NCBI RefSeq assembly: GCF_026239695.1
Contig: NZ_JAPIVS010000008.1
Coordinates: 124,001 to 188,000, forward strand
DNA length: 64,000 bases
DNA from: Pedobacter sp. MC2016-15
GTDB taxonomy: Bacteria; Bacteroidota; Bacteroidia; Sphingobacteriales; Sphingobacteriaceae
Direction of reading: 5' to 3'
Position 1 is the stretch's first letter. Each line of letters starts with the position of its first letter. Made by a program: the position numbers and the translations under genes. This document shows, in pieces, positions 49,375 through 57,181 of this stretch. A model generated the notes under the pieces. That model worked only from the letters and a program-made list of their open reading frames with translations. It was not told where the DNA came from and searched no databases.

Positions 49375-49392
49375 TTGTGATATTTCTCACAA
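49375..49392. promoter_or_regulatory. CRP-type operator of ridA copy 2
   Basis: TTGTGATATTTCTCACAA: perfect arms TTGTGA / TCACAA, exact CRP consensus. The centre (49383.5) is 30 nt before GAGCTTTG (49414-49421), the same distance as at ridA copy 1. Confidence 0.78.
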
Positions 49393-49460
49393 CTGTATTA
49401 AAAGCGGTTTCCGGAGCTTTGCAGAATAGGAAATATTAATCAAATTTAATTCTACAATAG

Positions 49461-49850
49461 ATGGAAAAGCGCGCATACAGCCCATGGAAATGGCAGGACG
49501 GACGTCATTATCAACAGTCAGTTGAAGTAAAACAAGTTGAAAGTACCTTATACTGCGCTGGTCAGGCAGCAGTATTACCCGATGGCAGCTCAAGTACGGC
49601 AGACATGAAAACCCAGTTACTGATTGCGATCGACAATCTGGAAAAGGTAATCACCGGAGCCGGATATGAAGTGAGGAACATTGTCAGGTTAGATGTATTT
49701 ACCAGCTCCCACAAAGAGTTTTTTGAGGTGTTCGACACTTTCGGAGAGTGGATCGCCAGGAATGAGATCAAGCAGGCCGGTAGCTTTTTCCAGGTGACAG
49801 AACTTTATGAAACACTGAAGGTTGAGCTCGAGGCTACGGCGGTAAAGTAA
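49461..49850 (+). CDS. RidA family protein (copy 2)
   Basis: A 129-residue RidA-fold protein, paralogue of copy 1 at 1168-1560. Shared segments include the N-terminal PW-W-QD, STLYCAGQAAVLPDGSSSTADM-, NLEKVI-GAGYE-RNIVRLDVF and the C-terminal ETLKVELEATAVK. The conserved Arg of RidA (NIVRLDV) is present and the C-terminus EATAVK keeps a near-canonical E-A-x-A motif, unlike copy 1. It is likely active on imine or enamine metabolites. Lies 107 bases after the Crp/Fnr gene, under its own CRP-type promoter; the stop is six bases from the convergent SIMPL gene. Confidence 0.88.
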   Translation: MEKRAYSPWKWQDGRHYQQSVEVKQVESTLYCAGQAAVLPDGSSSTADMKTQLLIAIDNLEKVITGAGYEVRNIVRLDVFTSSHKEFFEVFDTFGEWIARNEIKQAGSFFQVTELYETLKVELEATAVK

Positions 49851-49856
49851 CACAGT

Positions 49857-50591
49857 TTAATCGGCCCTGAACTCCATTTTTATGGTAATCGATCCGGTTT
49901 TATTTTTATTGGAGGTGTTAAATGCACCTCCATAACTATAATCTTCATTGCTGTTTTTCCCCGTGATCTGGAAAATCCCCATTGTAGCTTTCTTCAGTTC
50001 TCCCAATGAGCTGCCTGCATTTTTTGCAATAGTTTCAGCACGGGCACGTGCATCGGCACTTGCTTTGCCTAGCAACTCCATTTTTACCTCGTTCAGTTTG
50101 GTGTTGTAAAACATGGGTGCCGAAGAGTTAAACTCGATGCCGCTTTGTATCAGCTCCCCAACTTCACGGGATATTTTATCCACTTTCTCAACCTCAGCGG
50201 ACTCTATTTTAACGGACTGTGTTAAGTTGTATCCTGAAAACTGCTGAGAAAGGTACTGTCCGTTTGCATTGGTTTGCTGACTGAACTCTTTATTGATCGT
50301 TACTGCCGAAAATTGCAGATTCCCTGCCGCAATTCCTTTTTTAAGCAGGTAGCTGCGGATGGCATTTTCGTCCGCTTTCAAGGTGCTGTATGCTTCCTTC
50401 AGATCAAAAGACTTACGCGAGTAGGAGCCATTCCATACAATCAGGTCGCTGTTGAAATCTTTTTCCGACAGCCCGGTCACTACAATGGTTTCCATGGTTT
50501 TAGAACGGTACTTGTAGGCGTTGCCGATCAAGGCAAAAGCGATGATTGCACATAGGCCAACGATAACCGCAGTAATGATTGATGGTTTCAT
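49857..50591 (-). CDS. SIMPL domain (DUF541) protein
   Basis: A 244-residue protein with an N-terminal membrane anchor (IITAVIVGLCAIIAFALIG). The SIMPL/DUF541 pattern follows: TIVVTGLSEKDFNSDLIVWNGSYS, LKKGIAAGNLQFSAVTINKEF, and AEVEKVDKISREVGELIQSGIEFNSSAPMFYNTKL, then KASADARARAETIAKNAGSSLGELKKATMGIFQI. SIMPL proteins are envelope proteins linked to stress (e.g. oxidative stress protection), with unknown biochemistry. Convergent with ridA copy 2. No operon partner. Confidence 0.88.
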   Translation of the reverse strand: MKPSIITAVIVGLCAIIAFALIGNAYKYRSKTMETIVVTGLSEKDFNSDLIVWNGSYSRKSFDLKEAYSTLKADENAIRSYLLKKGIAAGNLQFSAVTINKEFSQQTNANGQYLSQQFSGYNLTQSVKIESAEVEKVDKISREVGELIQSGIEFNSSAPMFYNTKLNEVKMELLGKASADARARAETIAKNAGSSLGELKKATMGIFQITGKNSNEDYSYGGAFNTSNKNKTGSITIKMEFRAD

Positions 50592-50682
50592 AGGAATGGA
50601 TTTACTATAGCAAGATACAAAATTCTGGTATAACGAGATAATGAGGAATTCTTAGCTGAGATCAAATTCAACCGCTGTGTAA

Positions 50683-50696
50683 ACACTTATAAGTGT
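50683..50696. promoter_or_regulatory. Perfect 14-bp palindrome before the LuxR-type gene
   Basis: ACACTTATAAGTGT is fully symmetric, 115 bases before the broken LuxR-type gene. It could be an operator; no regulator is assigned. Confidence 0.4.
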
Positions 50697-50811
50697 AAAT
50701 CTTTCAACAGGTTACAGCTTTCCCTTATTTTGGGTAAATGTGGATTTTAAAGTTTTATATTTATAGTAAGTTCCTGTAATATAATACTTAACGCTCATCA
50801 ATCTTCTCTCA

Positions 50812-51536
50812 ATGAACACGAAAACTCTCCCTGTAAATGAGTGCGTACAAAATGTGCAAAGTCAAATTCTGAGTACTCAAAACCATTTTTTTACGGGCTC
50901 GCTGCAGTTGGAGGAAATTGGCGAATACATACCCGGCTCTGTGATGGTGCAGGACCTGAAGGTGCTGACCAATACTTACATGAACAATAAAGGTTGTGAG
51001 ATTCTGAAAAAAAGTAAAGAAGAACTGGCGGCTATGGGACCCAATTACTTCCGCGATTTTTTTCCCGCAGAAGAAGTGAGCTGGTTCTAAATGAACTCCG
51101 TCTTTTTGCAGACAGGGGAGACCGTTCCAGCTGGTATTCTTTCTTCCAAAGAGTCAGAGCAAATGCTGCCTCGGGTTATGAATGGTACTTTACCACCTGC
51201 AGGATATATACACCTGCAGATGATCCGGAGAAGTTATTGATGATGAACATCGCATTGCCTGTCAATGGTCTGCAGCATAATTCTAAAAAGATAGATCATC
51301 TGATTGGCGATAATTCTTATGTAAGGTTGAATCTGGAAAGGTATAAATCCCTAACACAAAGAGAAAAACAGATCATCATTTTGATTGCCCAGGGAAAAGG
51401 GAGCAACCAGATTTCTGATGAACTGTTTATCTCTATTCATACGGTCAATAACCATCGCAAAAGCATCGTGCATAAAGTCGGGGATCGTTCACTGTTAAAG
51501 CTGGTAAAGTTTGCAGAGGCTTTTGGCTTGATTTAA
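50812..51536 (+). pseudogene. Frameshifted LuxR-type regulator
   Basis: Two frames together make one regulator of about 241 residues. The first part (50812-51090) is a PAS-like region (YIPGSVMVQDLKVLTNTYMN, ILKKSKEELAAMG) that ends at PAEEVSWF-stop. The second, continuous from about 51081, reads LNELRLFADRGDRSSWYSFFQ, then an LTQREKQIIILIAQGKGSNQI HTH ending at 51536 (LLKLVKFAEAFGLI). One extra G in the TGG at about 51082-51085 gives WVLNELRLF and joins both frames. So a single-base deletion breaks the gene, or the base was lost in sequencing. The 3' end overlaps the convergent oxidoreductase gene by four bases. Confidence 0.75.
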
Positions 51537-52498
51537 GCCAGGTCTATCCCAATCTTCCCGTAGAAATCCCCATTCCCGGATTTGTTCTCCATCAGGCTAT
51601 GAGCCTCAGCGATCTCCGACAATGGAAAGACCTTATTCAGGATTGGTTTCAGCTTATTATTTTCCACCAATTGCGTCAACTCATCCATTTTATTTCTGCT
51701 CTGTCTGGTAAACACAAAATGGTATGTCGCATTTTTCCCCCATGCGTGAATCAGGTTCTGAGGTTTTTCGATGTCTACTATGGTCACTACCTGACCCAGC
51801 TGACTCAAAATCTTTCCGCTGTCTGAAAGCGTATCTCCGCCAATGGTATCGATAATCACATCAACCCCTTTCCCAGCTGTCAATTCCTGTATCACATCGA
51901 GGTAGTTCTCCGTTTTATAGTCGATCACATAGTCGGCACCCAGCTCAAGAAGAAACTCATGATGAACCTTGCGTGCTGTAGCATATACAACTGCGCCCAT
52001 TGCTTTTGCAATTTGAATTGTTGGTATGCCTACACCTCCGGCACCACCGTGAATCAATACTGTCTGGTTGATTTTAAGTTGTGCCCTCGTCACCAGCATC
52101 TCCCAGGCTGTGCCCGCTGCTAAAGGAAGAGTTGCCGCTTCCAGGTGACTGATGTTTTTTGGCTTATGCCCGATGATCGACTCATGCGCACAATGGTACT
52201 GCGCGTAACTTCCTTGTCCCTTAAAGATTTCCGGAGAGTAATAAACTTCATCGCCCACTTTAAAATTCTCTACTCCCTCACCAAGTTCCACGATCTCTCC
52301 GGAGACATCATGTCCAGTGATCACTGGTAATTCCAGCTCATTCTTATAATCCCCGCGACGAACCTGGATGTCTAAAGGATTAATAGATGTTGCAAATAGC
52401 CTCACTAAAACTTCCTTGAATCCAGGTTTTGGGGTCGGTAAGTCTACAATTTCAAAATTTTCAACGCTTCCGAACTGTTTTAACATTGCTGCTTTCAT
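51533..52498 (-). CDS. NADP-dependent quinone oxidoreductase-like protein
   Basis: A 321-residue medium-chain reductase without zinc-binding cysteines. N-terminal: KPGFKEVLVRLFATSINPLDIQVRRGDY, VITGHDVSGEIVELGEGV. Cofactor loop: LIHGGAGGVGIPTIQIAKAMGA, typical of NADPH-dependent quinone or enone reductases. It would reduce quinones or alpha,beta-unsaturated carbonyls. The ArsR-type gene lies 49 bases upstream on the same strand, and a TTAGG-N6-CCTAA site between them indicates that the reductase is controlled by that regulator. Confidence 0.87.
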   Translation of the reverse strand: MKAAMLKQFGSVENFEIVDLPTPKPGFKEVLVRLFATSINPLDIQVRRGDYKNELELPVITGHDVSGEIVELGEGVENFKVGDEVYYSPEIFKGQGSYAQYHCAHESIIGHKPKNISHLEAATLPLAAGTAWEMLVTRAQLKINQTVLIHGGAGGVGIPTIQIAKAMGAVVYATARKVHHEFLLELGADYVIDYKTENYLDVIQELTAGKGVDVIIDTIGGDTLSDSGKILSQLGQVVTIVDIEKPQNLIHAWGKNATYHFVFTRQSRNKMDELTQLVENNKLKPILNKVFPLSEIAEAHSLMENKSGNGDFYGKIGIDLA

Positions 52499-52513
52499 AT
52501 TACATTGAGTTAA

Positions 52514-52529
52514 TTAGGTAAATTCCTAA
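52514..52529. promoter_or_regulatory. ArsR-type operator before the oxidoreductase
   Basis: TTAGGTAAATTCCTAA, six of eight pairs symmetric, a weaker version of the perfect palindrome at 52862-52881. It lies 16-31 bases before the oxidoreductase start. Confidence 0.72.
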
Positions 52530-52547
52530 GTGTTATATTAAATTTTT

Positions 52548-52853
52548 TTATAAAATCTCTTTTATATGTTTTGCTAAATCCTGGATCAGTTGTTCGTTCC
52601 TTTTATAATACGTCCACTGACCTCTGCGTGTAGCAATCAACACATTGGCTACCGACATGGTCTTCAAATAATCGGAAACAGTAGGTACCGACATTCCTGC
52701 CTTCTTGGCGATATCGGATACACATACTCCCAACTCCGGTGTTTCTTCACTCAGTTCCTCTTTCGGGAAATGATCAAAAGGATCTTTTAACCAGGTAAGA
52801 ATATTTAAACGTGTCTCGTTTGATAAGGACTTGATAACTTCTAGTAATTCCAT
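52548..52853 (-). CDS. ArsR family repressor
   Basis: A 101-residue winged-helix protein. ELLEVIKSLSNETRLNILTWLKD, the HTH DIAKKAGMSVPTVSDYLKTMSVANVLIATRRGQWTYYKRN. Metal-binding cysteine motif ELCVC is lacking; only one Cys (GVCVSDI) is present at the HTH entry, so it may sense a redox signal or a small molecule, rather than arsenic. Its start is nine bases from a perfect 20-bp palindrome, and a second site precedes the oxidoreductase gene downstream: autoregulated pair. Confidence 0.87.
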   Translation of the reverse strand: MELLEVIKSLSNETRLNILTWLKDPFDHFPKEELSEETPELGVCVSDIAKKAGMSVPTVSDYLKTMSVANVLIATRRGQWTYYKRNEQLIQDLAKHIKEIL

Positions 52854-52861
52854 GGTTACAA

Positions 52862-52881
52862 ATTTAGGTAATTACCTAAAT
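52862..52881. promoter_or_regulatory. Perfect 20-bp operator of the ArsR gene
   Basis: ATTTAGGTAATTACCTAAAT is fully symmetric, centred between 52871 and 52872, starting nine bases before the ArsR-type start codon. Core TTAGGT-N4-ACCTAA recurs in imperfect form at 52514-52529. Confidence 0.8.
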
Positions 52882-52940
52882 ACCTGCAAATGGAAAATGT
52901 ATTTTTTCTTAAAATAACTAATAAAGACGCTTTCAGAGTT

Positions 52941-53468
52941 TTATGTAATATGCGTTTGCTTTTTATAAGACGTAATAGTAGTAAATAATTCCTGAGCATC
53001 AATGTCCAGTTCTGATGCGGTCAGGTTAACCGGTAAATTCCCTTGCGCATCCTCTATTCCATTGACGGCCATGGCAGATAACTTCTGTTTAATCTTAGGA
53101 ATATAATGATCCGGCTTGTCTACGGTAAGGGTAACCAAAGTATCTGCACCCACCTTATTGAGGTTAATGTCGATGATATCGTTCCAAAGTATCAATCCGG
53201 CTGCCTTGCTTACCGGGGTCACTTTTGAGAAGATTCCCTCCCTGGTAAGGATTACCAGTGGCGAAGTGTCTGATAAGGAAATTATCTTTTTGATGATCAC
53301 AAAGGCTAAGATCAAACCAAATATCGCAGATATAGCGATCAGTTTGGCGCTTATGGTATCTGTGAATAGTCCCAAACCATATAAAAATATAAGCAGCAGT
53401 ACTACAAATATGCCTGTGCACATCAGAATCAGGTTAACTGATTTCTTTCTGTTTCTGTAAAATTCCAT
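52941..53468 (-). CDS. STM3941-like membrane protein
   Basis: A 175-residue protein. N-terminal MEFYRNRKKSVNLILMCTGIFVVLLLIFL and a second hydrophobic helix (LIAISAIFGLILAFVII) are followed by a beta-rich PH-like domain (TSPLVILTREGIFSKVTPVSKAAGLILWNDIIDINLNKVG). That order matches the STM3941 family, a membrane protein of unknown function. The gene starts 21 bases after the stop of the lipoprotein gene at 53490 on the same strand: probable two-gene operon. Confidence 0.72.
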   Translation of the reverse strand: MEFYRNRKKSVNLILMCTGIFVVLLLIFLYGLGLFTDTISAKLIAISAIFGLILAFVIIKKIISLSDTSPLVILTREGIFSKVTPVSKAAGLILWNDIIDINLNKVGADTLVTLTVDKPDHYIPKIKQKLSAMAVNGIEDAQGNLPVNLTASELDIDAQELFTTITSYKKQTHIT

Positions 53469-53489
53469 GTGATGAGTGTTAATTTTGAT

Positions 53490-54041
53490 TTACTTCCAGT
53501 CTACATTGAGGTTGTTCTCCTGTGCAAAGACTTTAGCCTTTGCTAAAAGTTCTGCATATCTGGACTCGAATTCTGCGCTGTACTTCTGCTCAATTGCTTT
53601 TAAGAGCTCGTCCTTCTGGGCCTGAGGAGCTTTGCTGTCACAGAGTTTTGCATATGCTGTATATTCATTTTTGTACACCGGAATTACAAATTCGTAAAGT
53701 CCTACCGACTTATCTTTAATGGTCTTCCTGTCATCGTCACTGGCTGATAATGCCTTGATGTCTTTCAGTGATTTTTCCATGTACAGTATGTTATTCTGTA
53801 CACTGGTTACAGCTTCGTCGCCTTTCTTTTTGCTAGAAGGGATGTCTGGAAACTCGGTTGTCTCATCATTGATGTGTTTTGCCAAAATTGGCGTACCAAA
53901 ATCGCTGATGGTATTGGTATTCAGGACAGCTACACCGAAAAATTTATCTGCAGGTTCTGAGCAGGACTGCAAAAACAGGAAGACAGCTAGTAGTAGGAAG
54001 ATCGGAAGGGTAGTGGTACGGCTTTTAAGAGTGTAGGTCAT
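53490..54041 (-). CDS. Hypothetical lipoprotein
   Basis: A 183-residue protein with a lipobox (LLLAVFLFLQSC, Cys at about residue 27), so an outer- or inner-membrane lipoprotein. The mature part is mostly helical with charged residues (YMEKSLKDIKALSASDDDRKTIKDKSVGLYEFV, QAQKDELLKAIEQKYSAEFESRYAELLAKAKVF). No family recognised. Upstream partner of the STM3941-like gene with a 21-base gap. Confidence 0.68.
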   Translation of the reverse strand: MTYTLKSRTTTLPIFLLLAVFLFLQSCSEPADKFFGVAVLNTNTISDFGTPILAKHINDETTEFPDIPSSKKKGDEAVTSVQNNILYMEKSLKDIKALSASDDDRKTIKDKSVGLYEFVIPVYKNEYTAYAKLCDSKAPQAQKDELLKAIEQKYSAEFESRYAELLAKAKVFAQENNLNVDWK

Positions 54042-54101
54042 GAAGTCAGAGATTGTTTATTAATAACTGATTTTCTATCAAAAATTAAGCCTGCAATGTT
54101 C

Positions 54102-54150
54102 AAACAGGGAAATATTTATCTATGGTATTGATTCCCTGTTTATTTTTTTT
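54102..54150 (+). terminator. Hairpin with strong T-run (orientation odd)
   Basis: AAACAGGGAA and TTCCCTGTTT form a 10-bp stem with a 20-nt loop, followed on the plus strand by ATTTTTTTT. No plus-strand gene lies upstream; both neighbours are on the minus strand. It may act in both directions (for the M61 gene) or end an unrecognised transcript. Confidence 0.55.
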
Positions 54151-54172
54151 AATTTGTCGACATATCAAAATT

Positions 54173-55702
54173 TTAATCAATCCACATCTTCCTGAAGGCG
54201 ACCTGTTTTTTGGAGGGAGATTTAGCGATCGTCACTGTTGCGGTAGTTTCATCATAATCAAGACCTGCCTTTTGCAAACTTTCTTTGAGCGGCAAGGGAT
54301 TGCCCTTCTCCACATACTTGCTGAAAAACTCACGGATCTCCGGGTGGGTCATTTTGGTAATCGTATCAAACAGCGTGTCGTCTTTAAATGCACGTTCAGG
54401 TCCGTACTTTTTAGCCAGAGCCAGAATCAGATCCTGCGTACCAGACTTCCCATTTGAAAGTTCCCTTAACCGGATGTCCAGGCACAAACCTATTAGAGCG
54501 CCCTTCTGGTAAATATTCATATACTGATCCTGTCTTTCGATCGCTTGTTTACTCATCAGTGTCATAGAAAGCGTGTCATCAAACTTTTTCATGCCGTCGA
54601 TTTTCTCATTGATGCTTTTAACAAACTCATCCAGGTTGATCATATGCTGTTTAACGGGCATATGTAAAGTTGCATATTCAGTCATGCCCTCATAGAGCCA
54701 GAAATGTTGTGACAGAACAGGGTTTAAGAAGTTGAATTCCTGAATCTCCTCAGAATGCACGTTTAGCGGAGTAAGCACATGAAAAAACTCATGAGATGCG
54801 ACCCTCATCAGCGCCTGCGGTAACCGGTCCAGGTTTTTCGATCCATAGAGGCATACCGTAGAATTGCTGTGCTCCAGACCATCGCCCATTAAGCCATTGT
54901 GAGGGATTGATTCATGGTAGATCAGAAAGGCGTAATCTTTCACCGGAAGCTTACCGCCGAGGTAAGCCCTCTGGTTCTCCAGTATCGAACTGATCTTATC
55001 TGCCAGTACTTTAGAATATTTCTCCGGCGCTGCTGAATAGAAGGACACCAGGACCTTCGTGTCTCCAACCTTCAGCCAGGTGGTATCCGGTTTGCAGTAC
55101 ATTACCGGTGCGTCAACAAGCCGGCGGTAATCAACAGCTGTTGCAACATCAGTAGTATCATTTTTATGGTCAAATGGCAAGGCCGAAGACGCGTAAAAGT
55201 CGGGATTCTTTTTTATCGTAACGGTATAGCCTGTTTTCGGTAGTTCCTGAAAATATCCTACGAGTGCATTATAATTGATAATGGACACGCTATCTTTTTT
55301 AAACATGCTTGTTGGCGACTTCGCACCTCCGGTGTTTTGAACCAGGTATTCCCAGCCATCTTCTACCTGATAACTGATCTTTACGGTATGCTCCAGATCC
55401 GCTATTTTCCAGGTATTTACATCCTGTTTGGCTACTCCGATCTCCTTGCCGGTTTTGTCAAACGCTTTCAGTTCCGAAATATGCTGGCCGAAATTCATGG
55501 CATCATAATAACCGGGAACTAATTTAGGCATAACGAATGTCGCTGATTTGAGCTTATTTTTTGGCGGCGTAAATGATACACTGACCTTATCATTTTCTAT
55601 GTTTAGGAGATCGATCTTATACTGGTACTGGTCCGTTTGTACCTGTGCCTGCAAATTTACGCTGAGCAGAAAGAGTGTAATAATGGTTATGATCAATTTC
55701 AT
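54173..55702 (-). CDS. M61 family metallopeptidase
   Basis: A 509-residue secreted peptidase (signal IITLFLLSVNLQAQ). N-terminal beta domain (YKIDLLNIENDKVSVSFTPPKN, FVMPKLVPGYYD) and a thermolysin-like catalytic domain: zinc motif HEFFH at about residue 304 and the third ligand Glu in FWLYEGMTEY. This matches the M61 glycyl-aminopeptidase family. It lacks the C-terminal PDZ domain that many M61 members have, being only ~510 residues. Stand-alone gene on the minus strand. Activity on N-terminal Gly/Ala peptides is family knowledge. Confidence 0.88.
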   Translation of the reverse strand: MKLIITIITLFLLSVNLQAQVQTDQYQYKIDLLNIENDKVSVSFTPPKNKLKSATFVMPKLVPGYYDAMNFGQHISELKAFDKTGKEIGVAKQDVNTWKIADLEHTVKISYQVEDGWEYLVQNTGGAKSPTSMFKKDSVSIINYNALVGYFQELPKTGYTVTIKKNPDFYASSALPFDHKNDTTDVATAVDYRRLVDAPVMYCKPDTTWLKVGDTKVLVSFYSAAPEKYSKVLADKISSILENQRAYLGGKLPVKDYAFLIYHESIPHNGLMGDGLEHSNSTVCLYGSKNLDRLPQALMRVASHEFFHVLTPLNVHSEEIQEFNFLNPVLSQHFWLYEGMTEYATLHMPVKQHMINLDEFVKSINEKIDGMKKFDDTLSMTLMSKQAIERQDQYMNIYQKGALIGLCLDIRLRELSNGKSGTQDLILALAKKYGPERAFKDDTLFDTITKMTHPEIREFFSKYVEKGNPLPLKESLQKAGLDYDETTATVTIAKSPSKKQVAFRKMWID

Positions 55703-55852
55703 ATAAGAGCTACTATAATTTAACCTATGCTAATTTAAGCATTGTAAATTTTACGAATATCTTTTTTAATTCAGACACACAAATGTCTTCAAGAGGCGTT
55801 ATCAGAAAGATGACATTTGTAGAAAAAAGATGTAGATAAAGATCTACTTTTA

Positions 55853-56206
55853 TTAGGACCATTTCAGTCCCCATTGATGCAAATCATCAATGACTTTCAA
55901 TAATTCCATTGCCCTGTCCGTAATTTCATAAACAATATGTTGTGGTGGTTTTTCCTTAACTACCACCTTAAGAATTAGCTCATCGGCAACTAATTCACCT
56001 AGCCTTTTGCCTAATATTTGGTCTGATAACGATGGAAATGCTTGTTTCAAGGTGCTAAACTGGACATGCCCAGCTGCTATCTTGTGTAAAATTTGCATTT
56101 TCCATCTTGGGCTGATACTTCTCAGCACATCATTCACCTCACAAGCCAGACTCAGTGAGGTGATATTACAAGCATTAGATGTTCCGGGCTTTAATTGACT
56201 TGACAT
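55853..56206 (-). CDS. HxlR family regulator
   Basis: A 117-residue winged-helix regulator: CEVNDVLRSISPRWKMQILHKIAAGHVQFSTLKQAFPSLSDQILGKRLGELVADELILKVVVKEKPPQHIVYEITDRAMELL. Two cysteines lie in the N-terminal extension (SNACNITSLSLACEVND) and could be a redox switch, as in HxlR members such as YodB (analogy). Divergent from an alpha/beta hydrolase gene (56290), with an ACTCAC-N6-GTGAGT palindrome in the 83-base region. It probably represses both. Confidence 0.87.
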   Translation of the reverse strand: MSSQLKPGTSNACNITSLSLACEVNDVLRSISPRWKMQILHKIAAGHVQFSTLKQAFPSLSDQILGKRLGELVADELILKVVVKEKPPQHIVYEITDRAMELLKVIDDLHQWGLKWS

Positions 56207-56221
56207 ACTGATCTTTTAGGT

Positions 56222-56239
56222 ACTCACTTTCGGGTGAGT
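56222..56239. promoter_or_regulatory. HxlR-type operator between divergent genes
   Basis: ACTCAC-N6-GTGAGT, arms perfectly symmetric, located 15 bases before the HxlR-type start and 50 before the hydrolase start. Confidence 0.7.
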
Positions 56240-56289
56240 TATTGTTTCAAAAAGCGGTTGTTCCCAATTTTGTACAAAAATAAGATAAT

Positions 56290-57093
56290 ATGAAAACACT
56301 CATTATTCGTAAAAGCTCATTTTACACATTGCTGATTTTAATCCTGTCAGTTTCCAACATTTATGCACAATCTGTACAAAAAGCGCCAGTATTTGTTTTG
56401 GTTCATGGGGCCTTTCATGGTGGCTGGTGCTGGCAGCGGGTAAGCCGGGAACTAAAGGCAAAAGGGGATTCAGTTTATACGCCGACATTGAGCGGACTCG
56501 CTGAAAAGAAAAGTCAGTTGACTGATAAAATTGATTTAAACACTCATATTAATGACATTGTTGATTTTATGGTGAGCAAAGATTTGCATAATGTTATATT
56601 GGTAGGTCACAGTTATGCGGGAGCTGTTATTGCAGGTGTAGCAGACCGGATCCCTGAAAGATTATCACAACTTGTTTTTCTGGATGCTATGTTGGTTAAA
56701 AACGGGCAAAGCGCTCTTGATGTCAGCCCGGATGATATCAGAGTCTACTTTATAAAGGCATCAAATGATAACGACCAAGGCTTAAGTATCCCATTCTTCA
56801 CAAGCGACTTTTTCGGCGTGACCGAGGTGGCGGATATGAAATGGGTAAACCAGCAACTGACAAATCAGCCTTTCAGGACGTTTTCTCAGGCCCTCATACT
56901 AAAGAATCCATATGGCAATCACTTACCATTAACCTATATCGCTTGTACTCAACCCGAACTCCGCGCAATCCAGCAGTTTGCAGACACAGCAAAGTCAAGT
57001 AGAGGGTGGAAATACCTGGAGTTAAAAACCGGTCACGATGCGATGATTACTGAGCCGGTAAAGCTGTCTGAAATGTTGCAATCCCTATATTGA
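56290..57093 (+). CDS. Secreted alpha/beta hydrolase
   Basis: A 267-residue alpha/beta hydrolase with a signal peptide (LLILILSVSNIYAQ). Catalytic elements: oxyanion FVLVHGAFHGGWCWQ, nucleophile VGHSYAGAV and His in KTGHDAMIT. This is the esterase/hydroxynitrile-lyase-like (MES/SABP2) group, acting on small esters. The divergent HxlR gene and palindrome suggest induction by a small reactive compound. The gene is followed by a hairpin. Confidence 0.87.
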   Translation: MKTLIIRKSSFYTLLILILSVSNIYAQSVQKAPVFVLVHGAFHGGWCWQRVSRELKAKGDSVYTPTLSGLAEKKSQLTDKIDLNTHINDIVDFMVSKDLHNVILVGHSYAGAVIAGVADRIPERLSQLVFLDAMLVKNGQSALDVSPDDIRVYFIKASNDNDQGLSIPFFTSDFFGVTEVADMKWVNQQLTNQPFRTFSQALILKNPYGNHLPLTYIACTQPELRAIQQFADTAKSSRGWKYLELKTGHDAMITEPVKLSEMLQSLY

Positions 57094-57152
57094 TATTTTT
57101 CTGCCGATCACACGTAATATCCGCCTTCAGCATTTTTATGCTAAAGTTTCAA

Positions 57153-57178
57153 ATCCCTGTTTCTATTGGAACAGGGAT
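57153..57178. terminator. Hairpin between convergent hydrolase and helicase genes
   Basis: ATCCCTGTT and AACAGGGAT form a perfect 9-bp stem with an 8-nt loop, followed on the plus strand by GTTTTAG. It lies 60 bases after the hydrolase stop and 4 bases before the helicase stop. Confidence 0.65.
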
Positions 57179-57181
57179 GTT

